From Hyphomicrobiales bacterium (GTDB taxonomy: Bacteria; Pseudomonadota; Alphaproteobacteria; Rhizobiales; Xanthobacteraceae): DNA of 64,000 bases. The stretch spans positions 62,001 to 126,000 of the forward strand of contig JAKFVL010000009.1 in NCBI GenBank assembly GCA_021732215.1. The letters run 5' to 3'. The position numbers were made by a program, and so were the translations under genes. Positions 9,964-19,851 of this stretch are shown here, piece after piece; positions within the stretch are counted from its first letter, which is position 1, and every line of letters starts with the position of its first letter. Below the pieces are notes generated by a model that worked only from the letters and a program-made list of their open reading frames with translations, searched no databases and was not told the origin of the DNA.

Positions 9964-12617
9964 GCCGGAGGCTCGACTTTCGGGAATCGCAGGGTCACCC
10001 TCGTGCCCTTTGCAAGACCGGGCGGCGGACTTTCGACGATAACGGCCCCACCGTGCGCCTCCATGATGCCCTTTGCAATCGAAAGGCCGAGCCCGGTGCG
10101 CTCGCCGCGATCAGCCTCCGCTGGAGCACTGACGAACTTGTCGAACACGCGCGGCAAAAGATCGGGCCCGATGCCCGGCCCGTCATCCGTCACGATAAGA
10201 TGGATATCAAATTCACCTATCTCGGCAGTCACCGCCACCCGCGCACCCGGCGACGTATGGGCAACTGCGTTGCCGATAATGTTACTCATGGCCTGCTCGA
10301 TCAGGATGGCATCCGCATGCACCAGCGGAATATCGCTCGGCAAAGACACATCAATCCTCTGCAATGCGCCACGGCGGCGGGCCGCGCTGGCAACACGACC
10401 GGCAATCTCGCGCAGGTCGTTCCAGTCCTTGCGCAGTTCCAGCGCGCCGGCGTCGATCCGTGTGATCGACAGCAGATTGCGGACCATGCCATCAAGATGC
10501 TCGACCTCCTGCCTGATCTGCTTCAACAGATCCGACCGCGCTGATGCGTCGAGCTTGTCGCCGACATCGATCAGGCTGGTCGCCGCGCCAAGGATCGACG
10601 CCAGCGGCGTGCGGAAGTCATGGGAGATCGAGGCCAGCACGGTGTTACGGACGCGCTCCGCCTCGACTGCGCTTTGTGTGGCCACCATATCTCGAGACAG
10701 GAAGCTGCGTTCAAGCGCCGCCGCTGCCTGCTCCGCGAGCGTATCGAGCAGCGCGCGCACTTCCGAATCGATCTCGGTCTTGCCGACCGCAACGCCGATG
10801 GCGCCGATCGGCCCCCGCGCTGTACGCAGCGGCAGGAACAGCCACGGCACCAGTGGCAGCGTCGATGTGCGGTTGCCGGCAGGCTCACCTTTCTCGACAG
10901 CCCAGCGCGCCGCCGACATCGAGGCAGGATCGAGATCATCCTCCGGCGGCCACGCCGCGCGGATACGCAGTTCGCTGTTCTCTTCCAGCAGCAGAATGGC
11001 AGGTTTATCGAGTGAGGTGTGGATTTCACCGACCGCACCTTCCGCCACCTGATCCACGCCGGCAAGACCTGAGAGCCTGCGAGTGAATTCGTAAAGCCGC
11101 CGCATGGCACGGACACGTCCTGATGCGACCCGTGCCTGAGTCCGCGCCCGACCCGCCAGCGCTGACGTGATGATAGCGACGGCGAGAAAAATCGCCAGCG
11201 CCAGCAATTCATACGGCTCGGCGACGGTGAGTGTGTAAAGCGGTTCAATGAAGAAAAAATTGTAGGCGAGAAACGACAGCATCGACGCGAACACAGCCGG
11301 CCAGACGCCAAAGAAGACGGCGGGTACGAGCACAGAGACGAGAAATACGAGCGAGAGGTTGGGGAGCGGTGTCAGTCGCTCGAGTCCTTTGCCGGCCAAT
11401 ATGGCCGCGACCACCATGGCAGCCGCAACAGCATACCCCGAATAAGACAACGGGATGCGGAGCGACGACCTGCTGGCTTCCGAAGGAGCCGACTGATCGC
11501 CGGTCACGACATGGATGGCAATGCCGTCGGCAAGCCGGACAAGCTCCTGCGCCAGCGATGGGCGCAACAATCCGGCCAGGAAGCCACGGCGCGCACGGCC
11601 AATCACGATCTGGGTGACGTTTTCAAAGCGAGCGACGCGCAACAGCTCCGCCGCGAAATCCTGCGCCACCAGCCGCCGCACCTCCGCGCCGAGCGTAAGC
11701 GCCAGTTGCAGCGCCTCGTCGATATGGTGATGATCGAGTACCGCGCCCGGCCGCTCGACGGTGACCGCCAACCACGGCGCATCCATCAGATCAGCCAGCC
11801 GCTTTGCGCTGCGGATCAACGCGACAGCATCCGAATCCGGCCCGACGCAAACGAGAATTCGCTCGCCCGCCGCCCAAGGCCCCTCGATCGCATTGGCCTG
11901 CATGCGCTGGACCAGCGCGGCATCTATCCGCTCGGCGGCACGCCGAAGCGCCAGTTCGCGGAGCGCCGTCAGGTTCTGCGGTTTGAAGAAGCTCTCGACC
12001 GCGCGCGCCGCTGTGTCCTGCACATAGACTTTGCCCTCGGCGAGACGTCGCAGCAGCTCGTCCGGTGGAAAGTCGACCAGCACCAACTCGTCCGCCGTAT
12101 CGAATGCAGTATCCGGAATAGTCTCACGCACGCGAACCTTGGTGATCTTCTGGATTACCTCGTTGAGGCTTTCGAGGTGCTGAATGTTCAGCGTGGTCCA
12201 GACGTCGATGCCTGCGGCGAGAAGTTCGTCGATATCCTGCCAGCGTTTGGGATGACGGCTGCCGGGCACATTGGTGTGCGCATATTCATCAACCAGCAGC
12301 AGACCTGGCTTGCGCGCCAGCGCCGCATCGAGATCGAACTCCTGCATCATCTGGTTGCGATAGACGATCGGCCGGCGCGGCAGCAATTCGAATCCGGCAA
12401 CCAGCGCCTCGGTTTCGCGCCGCCCGTGAGTTTCGACGAGACCGAGGACGACATCCTGCCCATCGTCTCGCGCGGTGCGCGCAGCGGTCAGCATCGCATA
12501 GGTCTTGCCAACGCCAGGCGCCGCTCCAAGATAGATCTTGAGGCGACCGCGGCCTTCCCGCTTGGCAAGCGCAAGCAGGGCATCCGGTGAAGCGCGGGGG
12601 GCTGCGGTTGCGGGCAT
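9960..12617 (-). CDS. kdpD: KdpD sensor histidine kinase
   Basis: At 885 residues this has the full KdpD length. An N-terminal KdpD domain carries the ATP-binding loop GAAPGVGKTYAML (about 32-44) and the DEYAHTN motif. A universal-stress-like domain follows (about 250-370), then a DUF4118 membrane region with closely spaced helices (about 395-500), a GAF-like domain (520-650), HisKA with the phosphoacceptor His near residue 666 in SHDFRTPL, and a C-terminal HATPase (NIIGNAVAH, DDGPGIG, GLGLSI). It senses K+ limitation at the inner membrane and controls KdpE. ATG 12617 has AGGAG five bases upstream. It lies 20 bases after kdpC and overlaps kdpE. Confidence 0.96.
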   Translation of the reverse strand: MPATAAPRASPDALLALAKREGRGRLKIYLGAAPGVGKTYAMLTAARTARDDGQDVVLGLVETHGRRETEALVAGFELLPRRPIVYRNQMMQEFDLDAALARKPGLLLVDEYAHTNVPGSRHPKRWQDIDELLAAGIDVWTTLNIQHLESLNEVIQKITKVRVRETIPDTAFDTADELVLVDFPPDELLRRLAEGKVYVQDTAARAVESFFKPQNLTALRELALRRAAERIDAALVQRMQANAIEGPWAAGERILVCVGPDSDAVALIRSAKRLADLMDAPWLAVTVERPGAVLDHHHIDEALQLALTLGAEVRRLVAQDFAAELLRVARFENVTQIVIGRARRGFLAGLLRPSLAQELVRLADGIAIHVVTGDQSAPSEASRSSLRIPLSYSGYAVAAAMVVAAILAGKGLERLTPLPNLSLVFLVSVLVPAVFFGVWPAVFASMLSFLAYNFFFIEPLYTLTVAEPYELLALAIFLAVAIITSALAGRARTQARVASGRVRAMRRLYEFTRRLSGLAGVDQVAEGAVGEIHTSLDKPAILLLEENSELRIRAAWPPEDDLDPASMSAARWAVEKGEPAGNRTSTLPLVPWLFLPLRTARGPIGAIGVAVGKTEIDSEVRALLDTLAEQAAAALERSFLSRDMVATQSAVEAERVRNTVLASISHDFRTPLASILGAATSLIDVGDKLDASARSDLLKQIRQEVEHLDGMVRNLLSITRIDAGALELRKDWNDLREIAGRVASAARRRGALQRIDVSLPSDIPLVHADAILIEQAMSNIIGNAVAHTSPGARVAVTAEIGEFDIHLIVTDDGPGIGPDLLPRVFDKFVSAPAEADRGERTGLGLSIAKGIMEAHGGAVIVESPPPGLAKGTRVTLRFPKVEPPA

Positions 12618-12637
12618 TCGGTCTCCTGCCCACTAAT

Positions 12638-13240
12638 TTAGGGCGCGACTGCGTCCAGTGCGAGGTTTAATGCCAGAACATTAACCCGCGGCTCACCGAA
12701 CAGGCCAAGCGTTCTGCCCTCGGTCCTGGAAACCACAATATCGCGAACCTTATCCGCCGGCACATTCCGCGCCTTGGCAACGCGGGCGATCTGGCCCGCC
12801 GCATTCTCCGGCGAGATATGCGGATCAAGCCCGCTCGCGGACGCAGTGACGCTATCAGCCGGCACGGGAAGCGAACTCCCCTCTTTCTTCATCGCTTCCA
12901 CGTCAGCGGTGACCCGATCGACCAGCTTCTTCGATGTCGGGCCAAGGTTGGAGCCGCTGGAACTTGCGGCGTTGTAGGGCGCATCGACCGTCTTCGACGA
13001 ATCCGCAGGATCAGCTGCGCTGGTCGCCGACGGACGGCCGTGAAAATACCGCTCGTTCTTGAATTCCTGACCGATCAGCGATGAGCCGATGACGATATCG
13101 CTTTTCTTGATGAGGCTGCCGCCGGCGAGTCCCGGCATGGCAGCCTCGGCGATCACTGTCACCGTGACTGGATAGGCAATGCCGAGCAAGCCGACAAACA
13201 GCGCGAGCAGAACGGCAGCAGGGCGAAGATGTTGCAACAT
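12638..13240 (-). CDS. kdpC: KdpC, K+-transporting ATPase subunit C
   Basis: A 200-residue protein with one N-terminal membrane helix (LRPAAVLLALFVGLLGIAYP) and the KdpC signature GSLIGQEF...YFHGRPS, followed by SSGSNLGPTSKKL and a C-terminal region with ARNVPADKVRDIV. KdpC stabilises the KdpFABC complex and raises its ATP affinity. I chose ATG 13240 because AAGGAG, overlapping the kdpB stop, sits at normal spacing before it. A longer reading from GTG 13255 would place the start inside that ribosome-binding site. It is flanked by kdpB and kdpD, in the usual order. Confidence 0.95.
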   Translation of the reverse strand: MLQHLRPAAVLLALFVGLLGIAYPVTVTVIAEAAMPGLAGGSLIKKSDIVIGSSLIGQEFKNERYFHGRPSATSAADPADSSKTVDAPYNAASSSGSNLGPTSKKLVDRVTADVEAMKKEGSSLPVPADSVTASASGLDPHISPENAAGQIARVAKARNVPADKVRDIVVSRTEGRTLGLFGEPRVNVLALNLALDAVAP

Positions 13241-13251
13241 GAGAATCTCCT

Positions 13252-15303
13252 TCACGCCAGGTGAAGCGCGTTAACGATCAGATCGACGAGTTTGATGCCA
13301 GCGAACGGCACGATCAGCCCACCGAGGCCATAGATGACGAGATTGCGCCGAAGCACGGCCGCAGCACCAATCGGGCGATAGGTTACGCCTCTCAACGCAA
13401 GCGGAATCAGCGCAACGATGATGAGCGCATTGAAAATGACGGCTGACAGGATCGCGCTCTGCGGCGTGGCGAGCTGCATGACATTGAGTGCCGACAGTTC
13501 CGGGTAAGTCGCGATGAACAGAGCCGGTATGATCGCGAAATACTTGGCCACGTCATTGGCGATCGAGAAAGTGGTCAGCGATCCGCGCGTCATCAGCAGT
13601 TGCTTGCCGATCTCGACGACTTCAATCAGCTTGGTCGGATCGGAATCAAGGTCAACCATGTTGCCCGCTTCGCGCGCGGCCTGTGTGCCGGTCTGCATAG
13701 CAACGCCGACATCGGCTTGAGCCAGCGCTGGCGCATCGTTGGTGCCGTCGCCGCACATCGCGATCAATCGGCCCTTGGCCTGTTCCTCGCGGATGTAGCG
13801 CAACTTGTCCTCGGGTGTCGCTTCCGCAATGAAGTCATCGACACCGGCTTCAGATGCGATGGCCGCTGCCGTTACCGGATTGTCGCCGGTCACCATCACG
13901 GTGCGAATGCCCATCCGACGCATTTCCGCGAAGCGCTCCTTGATGTCGGGCTTCACCACGTCTTTCAGATGGATCACGCCGAGCAGCTTGCCATTCTCTA
14001 CAAGCCCCAGCGGCGTGCCGCCCGAGCGGGCGATCCGTTCATGCGCGGCGCGGAATGCAGCTGCCTCCTGTGCATCGCCGCCGTTTTGGCGCGCAAACCG
14101 CAACACGGCATCGATTGCGCCTTTGCGCAGCTTGCGCGAGCCCATATCAACCCCGGACAGCCGCGTCGTCGCCGAGAACTCGACGAACTGCATCCGGTCC
14201 GAGCGCTGCGTGTCGACCAGACCGAATTTTTCGTCGACCAGCGCCACGATTGAGCGGCCTTCCGCAGTTTCATCGGCGAGACTGGCCAGTTTCGCAGCTT
14301 CCGCGGCCTCGCGATCGCTGACGCCGGAAACCGGAATGATCTCGCTGGCCATGCGGTTGCCGAAGGTTATGGTGCCCGTCTTGTCAAGCAGCAAGGTATC
14401 GACGTCGCCTGCCGCCTCCACCGCGCGGCCCGACATCGCCATCACGTTGAATTTAAGCAGCCGATCCATGCCGGCGATTCCGATTGCCGACAGCAACCCG
14501 CCGATCGTGGTCGGGATCAGCGTTACCAGAAGCGCGACCAGCACAGTAATCGACAACACGGTTCCCGAGTAGCTGGCTAGCGGCCACAACGTGACCACCG
14601 CGATCAGGAAGATCAGCGTCATGCCCGACAGCAGGATCGACAGCGCCAGTTCATTCGGCGTCTTTTGCCTTTCCGCACCTTCGACCAGTGCGATCATGCG
14701 ATCGAGAAACGACGATCCCGGCGACGCGGTTACTCGCACGACGAGCCAATCAGAAATCACCGTGGTGCCGCCGGTCACCGCCGAACGGTCGCCGCCGGAC
14801 TCGCGGATCACCGGCGCGGATTCGCCGGTCACCGCCGCTTCGTTAACCGACGCAATGCCCTCGACGATTTCGCCGTCGACCGGGATCACCTCGCCTGCAT
14901 CAACCCGGATCAGGTCGCCGACATTCAGATCGGCCGCCTCGACACCTTGCACGAGTTCATTGTTGTCGGGCATCAGCAGGCGTTTCGCGCGCGTCTCGGT
15001 GCGCGTCTTTCGCAGCGTCTCCGCCTGGGCGCGGCCACGGCCCTCCGCGATCGCCTCGGCGAAGTTCGCAAACAGCACGGTGAACCACAGCCAGGCCGCG
15101 ATCTGCGCCGAGAACAGCACCGGATGCTGCAACACGAGATCGCGGATCAGGAGCAGCGTCACCACCAACGCAACGATCTCGGTGACAAAGATAACCGGAT
15201 TCTTCATCAAGGTGCGAGGATTGAGCTTGCGGAACGAATCTCCTATCGCGCGCAGGACCAGCGTGGAGTCAGCGATCGCGAGAGCTTTGGATTTGCGGGC
15301 CAT
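13252..15303 (-). CDS. kdpB: KdpB, K+-transporting P-type ATPase catalytic subunit
   Basis: The P-type ATPase subunit energises K+ uptake through KdpA. From ATG 15303 it has 683 residues, and the phosphorylated Asp of LLLDKTGT falls at residue 307, the same number as in E. coli. Other motifs are the TGES actuator loop ([10 protein letters not shown]), the MVTGDNP nucleotide-domain motif and the [12 protein letters not shown] hinge. About seven membrane helices are visible. An alternative ATG at 15312 lies directly on the GGG that would serve as Shine-Dalgarno for 15303, so 15303 is preferred. The gene lies between kdpA and kdpC. Confidence 0.95.
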   Translation of the reverse strand: MARKSKALAIADSTLVLRAIGDSFRKLNPRTLMKNPVIFVTEIVALVVTLLLIRDLVLQHPVLFSAQIAAWLWFTVLFANFAEAIAEGRGRAQAETLRKTRTETRAKRLLMPDNNELVQGVEAADLNVGDLIRVDAGEVIPVDGEIVEGIASVNEAAVTGESAPVIRESGGDRSAVTGGTTVISDWLVVRVTASPGSSFLDRMIALVEGAERQKTPNELALSILLSGMTLIFLIAVVTLWPLASYSGTVLSITVLVALLVTLIPTTIGGLLSAIGIAGMDRLLKFNVMAMSGRAVEAAGDVDTLLLDKTGTITFGNRMASEIIPVSGVSDREAAEAAKLASLADETAEGRSIVALVDEKFGLVDTQRSDRMQFVEFSATTRLSGVDMGSRKLRKGAIDAVLRFARQNGGDAQEAAAFRAAHERIARSGGTPLGLVENGKLLGVIHLKDVVKPDIKERFAEMRRMGIRTVMVTGDNPVTAAAIASEAGVDDFIAEATPEDKLRYIREEQAKGRLIAMCGDGTNDAPALAQADVGVAMQTGTQAAREAGNMVDLDSDPTKLIEVVEIGKQLLMTRGSLTTFSIANDVAKYFAIIPALFIATYPELSALNVMQLATPQSAILSAVIFNALIIVALIPLALRGVTYRPIGAAAVLRRNLVIYGLGGLIVPFAGIKLVDLIVNALHLA

Positions 15304-15339
15304 AGCCGGCATCCCTTTCGATGTGTCAAACGTTTTGTT

Positions 15340-17049
15340 TCAGAATGTCTTGCCCGCGAGCATCTGGAAATGCTCGACGACGGGGCCAAGCGCGACCGCC
15401 GGGAAGAATTCCAGCCCGGCGACAATCAAGATCGTGCCGACCAGCAGTGCGACGAACAGCTTGGTATGCGTGGGAAACGTCCCCTCCGACGCGGTGGCGC
15501 GGACCTTGCCGACGAGCGCGCCAGCCATAGCCATCACCGGCACCACATAAGCGAAGCGGCCGAGCAGCATCGCAATGCCGAGCGTCATGTTGTACCAGGG
15601 CGTGTTTGCAGACAGCCCGGCGAACGCCGAACCGTTGTTGCCGGTTGCGGACGAGTAAGCATAGAGGATTTCCGAGAGCCCGTGCGGACCATTGTTGGCG
15701 AGACTTTCGAGCGCCTTCGGAAGCATCACGGTGATCGCAGAGAAACCAAGAATCGCCAGCGGCAGGATAAGCAGCGCCAGCATCGCGAGCTTCATCTCCC
15801 GCGCCTCGATTTTCTTGCCGAGATATTCGGGTGTGCGGCCGACCATCAGCCCAGCGATGAACACTGCGACGATAGCGAACACCAGCATTCCATAGAGGCC
15901 CGATCCGACGCCGCCCGGCAGCACCTCGCCGAGCTGGATCAGCACAAGCGGCACCAGACCGCCAAGGGGCGTGAATGAGTCGTGCATGGAATTGACCGCG
16001 CCGCACGACAGACCAGTGGTGACCGCGGCATAGAGCGCCGACATCGCCGTCCCGAAGCGAACTTCCTTGCCCTCCATGTTGCCGACGGTTTGATCGACAC
16101 CGAGCGCGCTGAGCAGCGGATTGCCGTTGGCTTCGGCCCAATAGGCAAAGCCGACGCCGGCAATCAGGATCACGAGCATGGCGGCCAGCAGCGCCCAACC
16201 CTGTCGGCCATCGCCGACCATGTGGCCAAATGCGATCGGCAACGCCGCCGAGATCACCAGCATCGCCCAGATCGAAATCACATTACTGATGGCGGTCGCG
16301 TTCTCGAACGGATGCGCGGCGTTGACGTTGAAAAAGCCGCCTCCATTGGTGCCCAGTTGCTTGATCGCTTCCTGACTGGCGACAGGGCCGAGTGCCATTG
16401 TCTGTTTCGCACCCTCAAGCGTGGTCGCGTCGATCGAGCCGAGTAAGGTCTGTGGCAGACCGGTCGCGACATAGGCCAGTGCCACGATGAGTGAGAACGG
16501 CAGCAGCACGTAGAGCGTGGCCCGCGTGACATCGACCCAGAAATTACCGACAGTTCTGGCGCCCGATCGCGCCAGCGCGCGCACCACCACCAGCGCAAGC
16601 GCAATGCCGGTCGCGGCCGAAAGAAAGTTCTGTACTGTCAAGCCGGCCATCTGCACCAGATGGCTCACGGTGGTTTCGCCGCCATACGCCTGCCAGTTGG
16701 TGTTGGTCACGAAACTGACAGCGGTATTGAAGGCGAGATCCGGCGCTACGCCCGAGAAGCCCTGCGGATTGAGCGGCAGGATACCCTGCAGCCGCAGCAG
16801 CGCGTAGAGAAATACAAACCCCGCGGCGTTGAACACGAGCATGGCGACCGTGTAGCCACGCCAGCCTTGCTCCTGCGCCGCATCGACGCCGGCGAGCCGG
16901 TAGAAGCCTCGCTCAATCGGAACCAGCGCGGGCGACAGCACCGTCGCCTCGTTGCTGAAGACGCGGGCCATATAGAGACCGAGCGGCTTCACGCATATAA
17001 GGACTAGAATAAAAATGACGGCGATTTGCGCCCAGCCGATCATGGTCAT
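15340..17049 (-). CDS. kdpA: KdpA, K+-binding and translocating subunit
   Basis: A polytopic membrane protein of about 569 residues from the KdpA/Trk superfamily, with repeated pore segments (for example [37 protein letters not shown] and [19 protein letters not shown]). It forms the K+ channel-like subunit of KdpFABC. I chose ATG 17049 (MTMIGWAQI) because TTGGAGAA lies upstream at good spacing. The TTG at 17064 that would extend the frame is part of that ribosome-binding sequence. ATG 17043 is a third possibility. It follows kdpF by about 20 bases. Confidence 0.95.
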   Translation of the reverse strand: MTMIGWAQIAVIFILVLICVKPLGLYMARVFSNEATVLSPALVPIERGFYRLAGVDAAQEQGWRGYTVAMLVFNAAGFVFLYALLRLQGILPLNPQGFSGVAPDLAFNTAVSFVTNTNWQAYGGETTVSHLVQMAGLTVQNFLSAATGIALALVVVRALARSGARTVGNFWVDVTRATLYVLLPFSLIVALAYVATGLPQTLLGSIDATTLEGAKQTMALGPVASQEAIKQLGTNGGGFFNVNAAHPFENATAISNVISIWAMLVISAALPIAFGHMVGDGRQGWALLAAMLVILIAGVGFAYWAEANGNPLLSALGVDQTVGNMEGKEVRFGTAMSALYAAVTTGLSCGAVNSMHDSFTPLGGLVPLVLIQLGEVLPGGVGSGLYGMLVFAIVAVFIAGLMVGRTPEYLGKKIEAREMKLAMLALLILPLAILGFSAITVMLPKALESLANNGPHGLSEILYAYSSATGNNGSAFAGLSANTPWYNMTLGIAMLLGRFAYVVPVMAMAGALVGKVRATASEGTFPTHTKLFVALLVGTILIVAGLEFFPAVALGPVVEHFQMLAGKTF

Positions 17050-17070
17050 CAGATTGTTCTCCAACGGCGA

Positions 17071-17157
17071 TCAGAATCGCTCCGGATGCAGCAGCGTCAC
17101 GAGAAGGTAGACGCCGAGCGCCAGGGCAACGGCCAGGCCGATCAATGGCTCGAGCAT
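17071..17157 (-). CDS. kdpF: KdpF small stabilising membrane subunit
   Basis: A 28-residue single-helix peptide, MLEPLIGLAVALALG then VYLLVTLLHPERF, matching KdpF in length, in hydrophobic helix and in the terminal HPE(R/K)F. It starts at ATG 17157 with GGAGG seven bases upstream. In other bacteria KdpF is a lipid-like stabiliser between KdpA and KdpB. It sits directly upstream of kdpA. Confidence 0.9.
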   Translation of the reverse strand: MLEPLIGLAVALALGVYLLVTLLHPERF

Positions 17158-17167
17158 GCGGGCCTCC

Positions 17168-17251
17168 TCAGAGCCGTTCGGCGGCGGAGGCATAAACGCC
17201 CATCAGCGCGAAAGCTGTGAGCCCGATAAAGAGAACAACGAAGTCGATCAT
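17168..17251 (-). CDS. 27-residue membrane peptide heading the kdp operon
   Basis: ATG 17251, with GGAG seven bases upstream, opens a 27-codon frame reading MIDFVVLFIGLTAF, then ALMGVYASAAERL. It has one hydrophobic helix and ends in the short charged tail ERL. Its TGA is followed directly by the kdpF ribosome-binding site. I recall similar unnamed peptides ahead of kdpF in other bacteria, but this one has no assigned function that I know of. It may be a further single-helix accessory subunit of the Kdp pump or a leader peptide. The start signal and the tight spacing to kdpF support real translation. Confidence 0.6.
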   Translation of the reverse strand: MIDFVVLFIGLTAFALMGVYASAAERL

Positions 17252-17329
17252 GGATCCGCTCCAGTTCCGTTCCGGAGACGGACGTAAGCGACGCCTTACA
17301 AATTCTCGATGGGATAGTCGGGCAATGCG

Positions 17330-17348
17330 AATAAAGAAGAAATAAAGA
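17330..17348 (-). promoter_or_regulatory. Candidate KdpE-binding direct repeat upstream of kdp
   Basis: On the minus strand the octamer TCTTTATT occurs twice with an 11-base period (plus-strand AATAAAGA at 17330-17337 and 17341-17348), about 80 bases upstream of the first kdp ORF. OmpR/PhoB-family regulators such as KdpE usually bind T-rich direct repeats of one helical turn. This is the only such repeat in the 185-base gap between kdp and the liv operon. Binding is inferred. I could not place the -10 with confidence. Confidence 0.5.
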
Positions 17349-17436
17349 TGGGCGCAACCAGATGCGGCGGCATGCAGGTGATGTTGCGACCCCTAATGGC
17401 TCATGCAAACTGGGCTCGACGTCACCGGCGGCAGTT

Positions 17437-18174
17437 TCATGCGACACCGCCGAGGTAGAGTTCCTTGACGATGCTGTTGTCCCGCAACTGCGCGACGGAG
17501 GCGTCCGCCAGCGCGATCTCGCCGTGGACTATGACGTAGCCGCGATCCGCGATGCGAACGGCCTGGTGGAAGTTTTGCTCCGCCATCAGAACGGTGAGGC
17601 CGAGCCGTTGCTTCAGTTCACCGATCGCCGTGATCGTTTGCGCCACCAGCAGCGGCGAAAGTCCGACCGACGGCTCATCGACCAGCAGCAGCTTCGGCGA
17701 TGACATCATGGCGCGCGCGATCGCGAGCATCTGCTGCTGTCCGCCCGACATGGTGCCGGCGAGTTGCCTGCGGCGTTCTTTGAGAACGGGAAATGACTCA
17801 TAGGCAAAGTCCAGATTGCCGGCGATTGCGGCGCGCGCCGCCTTCCGGAAGGCCCCGAGCGTCAGGTTTTCCTCGACGGTCAGCTTGGGAAACAGCCGCC
17901 GCCCTTCCGGCACCAGCGCTACGCCGAGATCGACGATCGCGTCGGTCGGCAGTTGCGTGAGATCGTGGCTCTGCCCGTCAATGACCAGCGTGACGGTGCC
18001 GCGCGTCGGCCGCACCTGTCCGGTGATGACCTTCATCAGAGTGCTCTTGCCATTGCCGTTGGTGCCGAGCAGCACCACGGTTTCGCCCGCGCGCACCTCG
18101 AGGGTCACGCCTTGAAGCGCCTTGACCGGTCCGTAACCAGCATCGACGCCTGCGATCTTCAGCTCAAGCGCCAA
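17437..18174 (-). CDS. LivF-type ABC transporter ATPase (heterocycle-cluster transporter)
   Basis: A 245-residue ATPase of the HAAT family, with Walker A GTNGNGKSTLM, signature LAGTMSGGQQQML and Walker B LLLVDEP. It would power import together with the LivG-type partner just upstream. The start is TTG 18174, overlapping the preceding gene by 11 bases, with GGAGG six bases ahead inside that gene. It is the last gene of the Mo-hydroxylase/Liv operon. The substrate is not readable from sequence. The neighbours suggest an aromatic or N-heterocyclic acid rather than an amino acid. Confidence 0.88.
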   Translation of the reverse strand: MALELKIAGVDAGYGPVKALQGVTLEVRAGETVVLLGTNGNGKSTLMKVITGQVRPTRGTVTLVIDGQSHDLTQLPTDAIVDLGVALVPEGRRLFPKLTVEENLTLGAFRKAARAAIAGNLDFAYESFPVLKERRRQLAGTMSGGQQQMLAIARAMMSSPKLLLVDEPSVGLSPLLVAQTITAIGELKQRLGLTVLMAEQNFHQAVRIADRGYVIVHGEIALADASVAQLRDNSIVKELYLGGVA

Positions 18175-18898
18175 GATACGCCTCCTGCACCCGCGGATTG
18201 GCCATCACGTCCTTGGGTTCGCCAAGCGCGATGATCTTTCCAGTTTCGAGGCACATCACGCGCTGCGAGAAACGCATCACGGCGTGCATGATGTGCTCGA
18301 TCATGATGATGGTAATGCCATCGGCCGAAAGTCCGAGCAGCAGGTCGAGCACTTCGTCGACTTCCGAGCTTGAAAGGCCGGCCATCGCTTCATCCGAAAC
18401 GAGCAATTGCGGCTGGGCCGCCATCGCCCGCGCCAGCTCCATCTTGCGCAACTCGACCTGGCTGAGGCGGCCGGCGAGCGCGTTGGCTGCGGCGCCCAGT
18501 CCCATCCGCTGCAGGATCGCGTGAGCGCGGTCGCGGCTGTGTAAACTGGCATCACCGGCAGCGAAGTCCTGCCCAACCATCAGGTTCTCCAGCACGGTCA
18601 TGGAGCGGAACGGGCGCGGGATCTGGAAGCTGCGCGCGATGCCGCGGCGATTGCGCTGATGTGCGGCAATATGGGTGATATCTTCTCCGCGGAAACGGAT
18701 CGCGCCCGCCTCCGGGCGGAACACGCCCGAGATGATGTTAATCAGCGTCGTCTTGCCGGAGCCGTTCGGGCCGATCAGGCCGAAGCGCTCGCCCTTGACG
18801 ACATCGACAGAAACCTTGTCCAGCGCCGTGAACCCGCCGAAGCGTTTGGTGATGCCTTCGACGCGGAGGAATGAGTTGTTGCCCACCTCCCCGGTCAC
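18164..18898 (-). CDS. LivG-type ABC transporter ATPase
   Basis: A 244-residue HAAT ATPase: Walker A GPNGSGKTTL, signature LSQVELRKMELARA and the Walker B region LLVSDE. The usual LSYGQQ signature is replaced by LSQVELRK, a less common variant. The start is GTG 18898, overlapping the stop of the permease gene by four bases (GTGA). A longer in-frame extension upstream lies entirely within the permease gene and is not coding. It works with the LivF, LivH and LivM homologues of this operon. Confidence 0.88.
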   Translation of the reverse strand: MTGEVGNNSFLRVEGITKRFGGFTALDKVSVDVVKGERFGLIGPNGSGKTTLINIISGVFRPEAGAIRFRGEDITHIAAHQRNRRGIARSFQIPRPFRSMTVLENLMVGQDFAAGDASLHSRDRAHAILQRMGLGAAANALAGRLSQVELRKMELARAMAAQPQLLVSDEAMAGLSSSEVDEVLDLLLGLSADGITIIMIEHIMHAVMRFSQRVMCLETGKIIALGEPKDVMANPRVQEAYLGA

Positions 18899-19851
18899 GG
18901 CGTTTTCTCCGATTTCTTCCGGACGAACAGGCCGATGATACCGCGCGGCGCGGCCACGACAAACACAACGAGCATGACGCCGAGCAGGAGCACGTTCGCG
19001 GCCGATGAAATATTCACGGTCAGCCATTGCTGTGTGACGCCGAGCAAAACGGCGCCGAGCACCGGGCCGAGCCAATGCGAGGTGCCGCCGATCAGCGACA
19101 TCGCCAGCGCCGAAACCGAATAGTTCAGATCGAAGGCCGCAACCGGGATTGCATACTGGAGGTACATTGGCGACGGCGCGCCTGCCGCGGCCATCAGCGC
19201 ACCGGATATCACGCAGGCGAGCAGCTTCAGTTTGAGCGTCGGCACGCCCGAACATTCGGCCGCAAGTTCGTCGTCGCGCAGCGCCTGCAGCCCGCGACCG
19301 ATTCGCGAGTTCTGGATGTAGCGTGCGGTCGCAACCGCGATCACCACGAGGATCGCCTGCACGACGAACAGCATCTTCACATAGCTCTCGAACGGCGCCA
19401 TCGTCGGCGGCCGCACCACCTGGATGCCGGCGGCGCCACCGACATATTTCCAGTTCACGATGAAAGTATCGATGATGATGGTGACTGCGATCGTCGCGAT
19501 GGAAAAAAAGATGCCTTTCATTCGCAAGGTGAGCAACCCGACGGCGAAGCCGAGAAATCCGCCTACCGCCGCCGCGACCGCGATCTGCACGAGCAGCGGC
19601 GCGCCGAATGCCTTGGCCAGAAACACCGACGTATAGACGCCGACGCCGAAGAACGCGCTGGCGCCAAAATTCACATATCCGGCATAGCCGCCGAGGATCG
19701 TCCACGCTACCGCCAGCACGATGTACTGCAGGATCACATAGCCTGCGAAAAACGGATATTCGTTGCCGACGAGAAAGGTCGTCAAAGCCGCGGCCGCGAC
19801 GAATAGCATAGCTCCGAAAGCAAAGGCGACGTCATTGCCTCGCATGCTCAT
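18895..19851 (-). CDS. LivM-type ABC transporter permease
   Basis: A 318-residue integral membrane protein with 8-10 predicted helices and the LivM signatures GYAGYVNFGASAFFGVG near the N-terminus and GRGLQALRDDELAAE in the cytoplasmic coupling loop. ATG 19851 overlaps the LivH stop (ATGA). An in-frame extension to 20136 lies inside livH and was discarded. It forms the membrane channel with the LivH homologue. Confidence 0.88.
   Translation of the reverse strand: MSMRGNDVAFAFGAMLFVAAAALTTFLVGNEYPFFAGYVILQYIVLAVAWTILGGYAGYVNFGASAFFGVGVYTSVFLAKAFGAPLLVQIAVAAAVGGFLGFAVGLLTLRMKGIFFSIATIAVTIIIDTFIVNWKYVGGAAGIQVVRPPTMAPFESYVKMLFVVQAILVVIAVATARYIQNSRIGRGLQALRDDELAAECSGVPTLKLKLLACVISGALMAAAGAPSPMYLQYAIPVAAFDLNYSVSALAMSLIGGTSHWLGPVLGAVLLGVTQQWLTVNISSAANVLLLGVMLVVFVVAAPRGIIGLFVRKKSEKTP

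Noticed and set aside
9340-11052. Long plus-strand open frame of 570 codons antisense to kdpE/kdpD
   Set aside because: It mirrors well-supported kdpE and kdpD on the other strand, matches no protein family I recognise, has no ribosome-binding site and has a low-complexity Ser/Arg/Ala composition typical of antisense frames in GC-rich DNA.
13600-15978. Several plus-strand open frames (up to 437 codons) opposite kdpB and kdpA
   Set aside because: They are antisense shadows of the K+ ATPase genes. Composition is rich in Arg, His and Asp without domain motifs.
18899-19705. N-terminal extension of the first livG frame inside livM
   Set aside because: The livM reading frame is fully coding there and a GTGA overlap gives a natural livG start at 18898.
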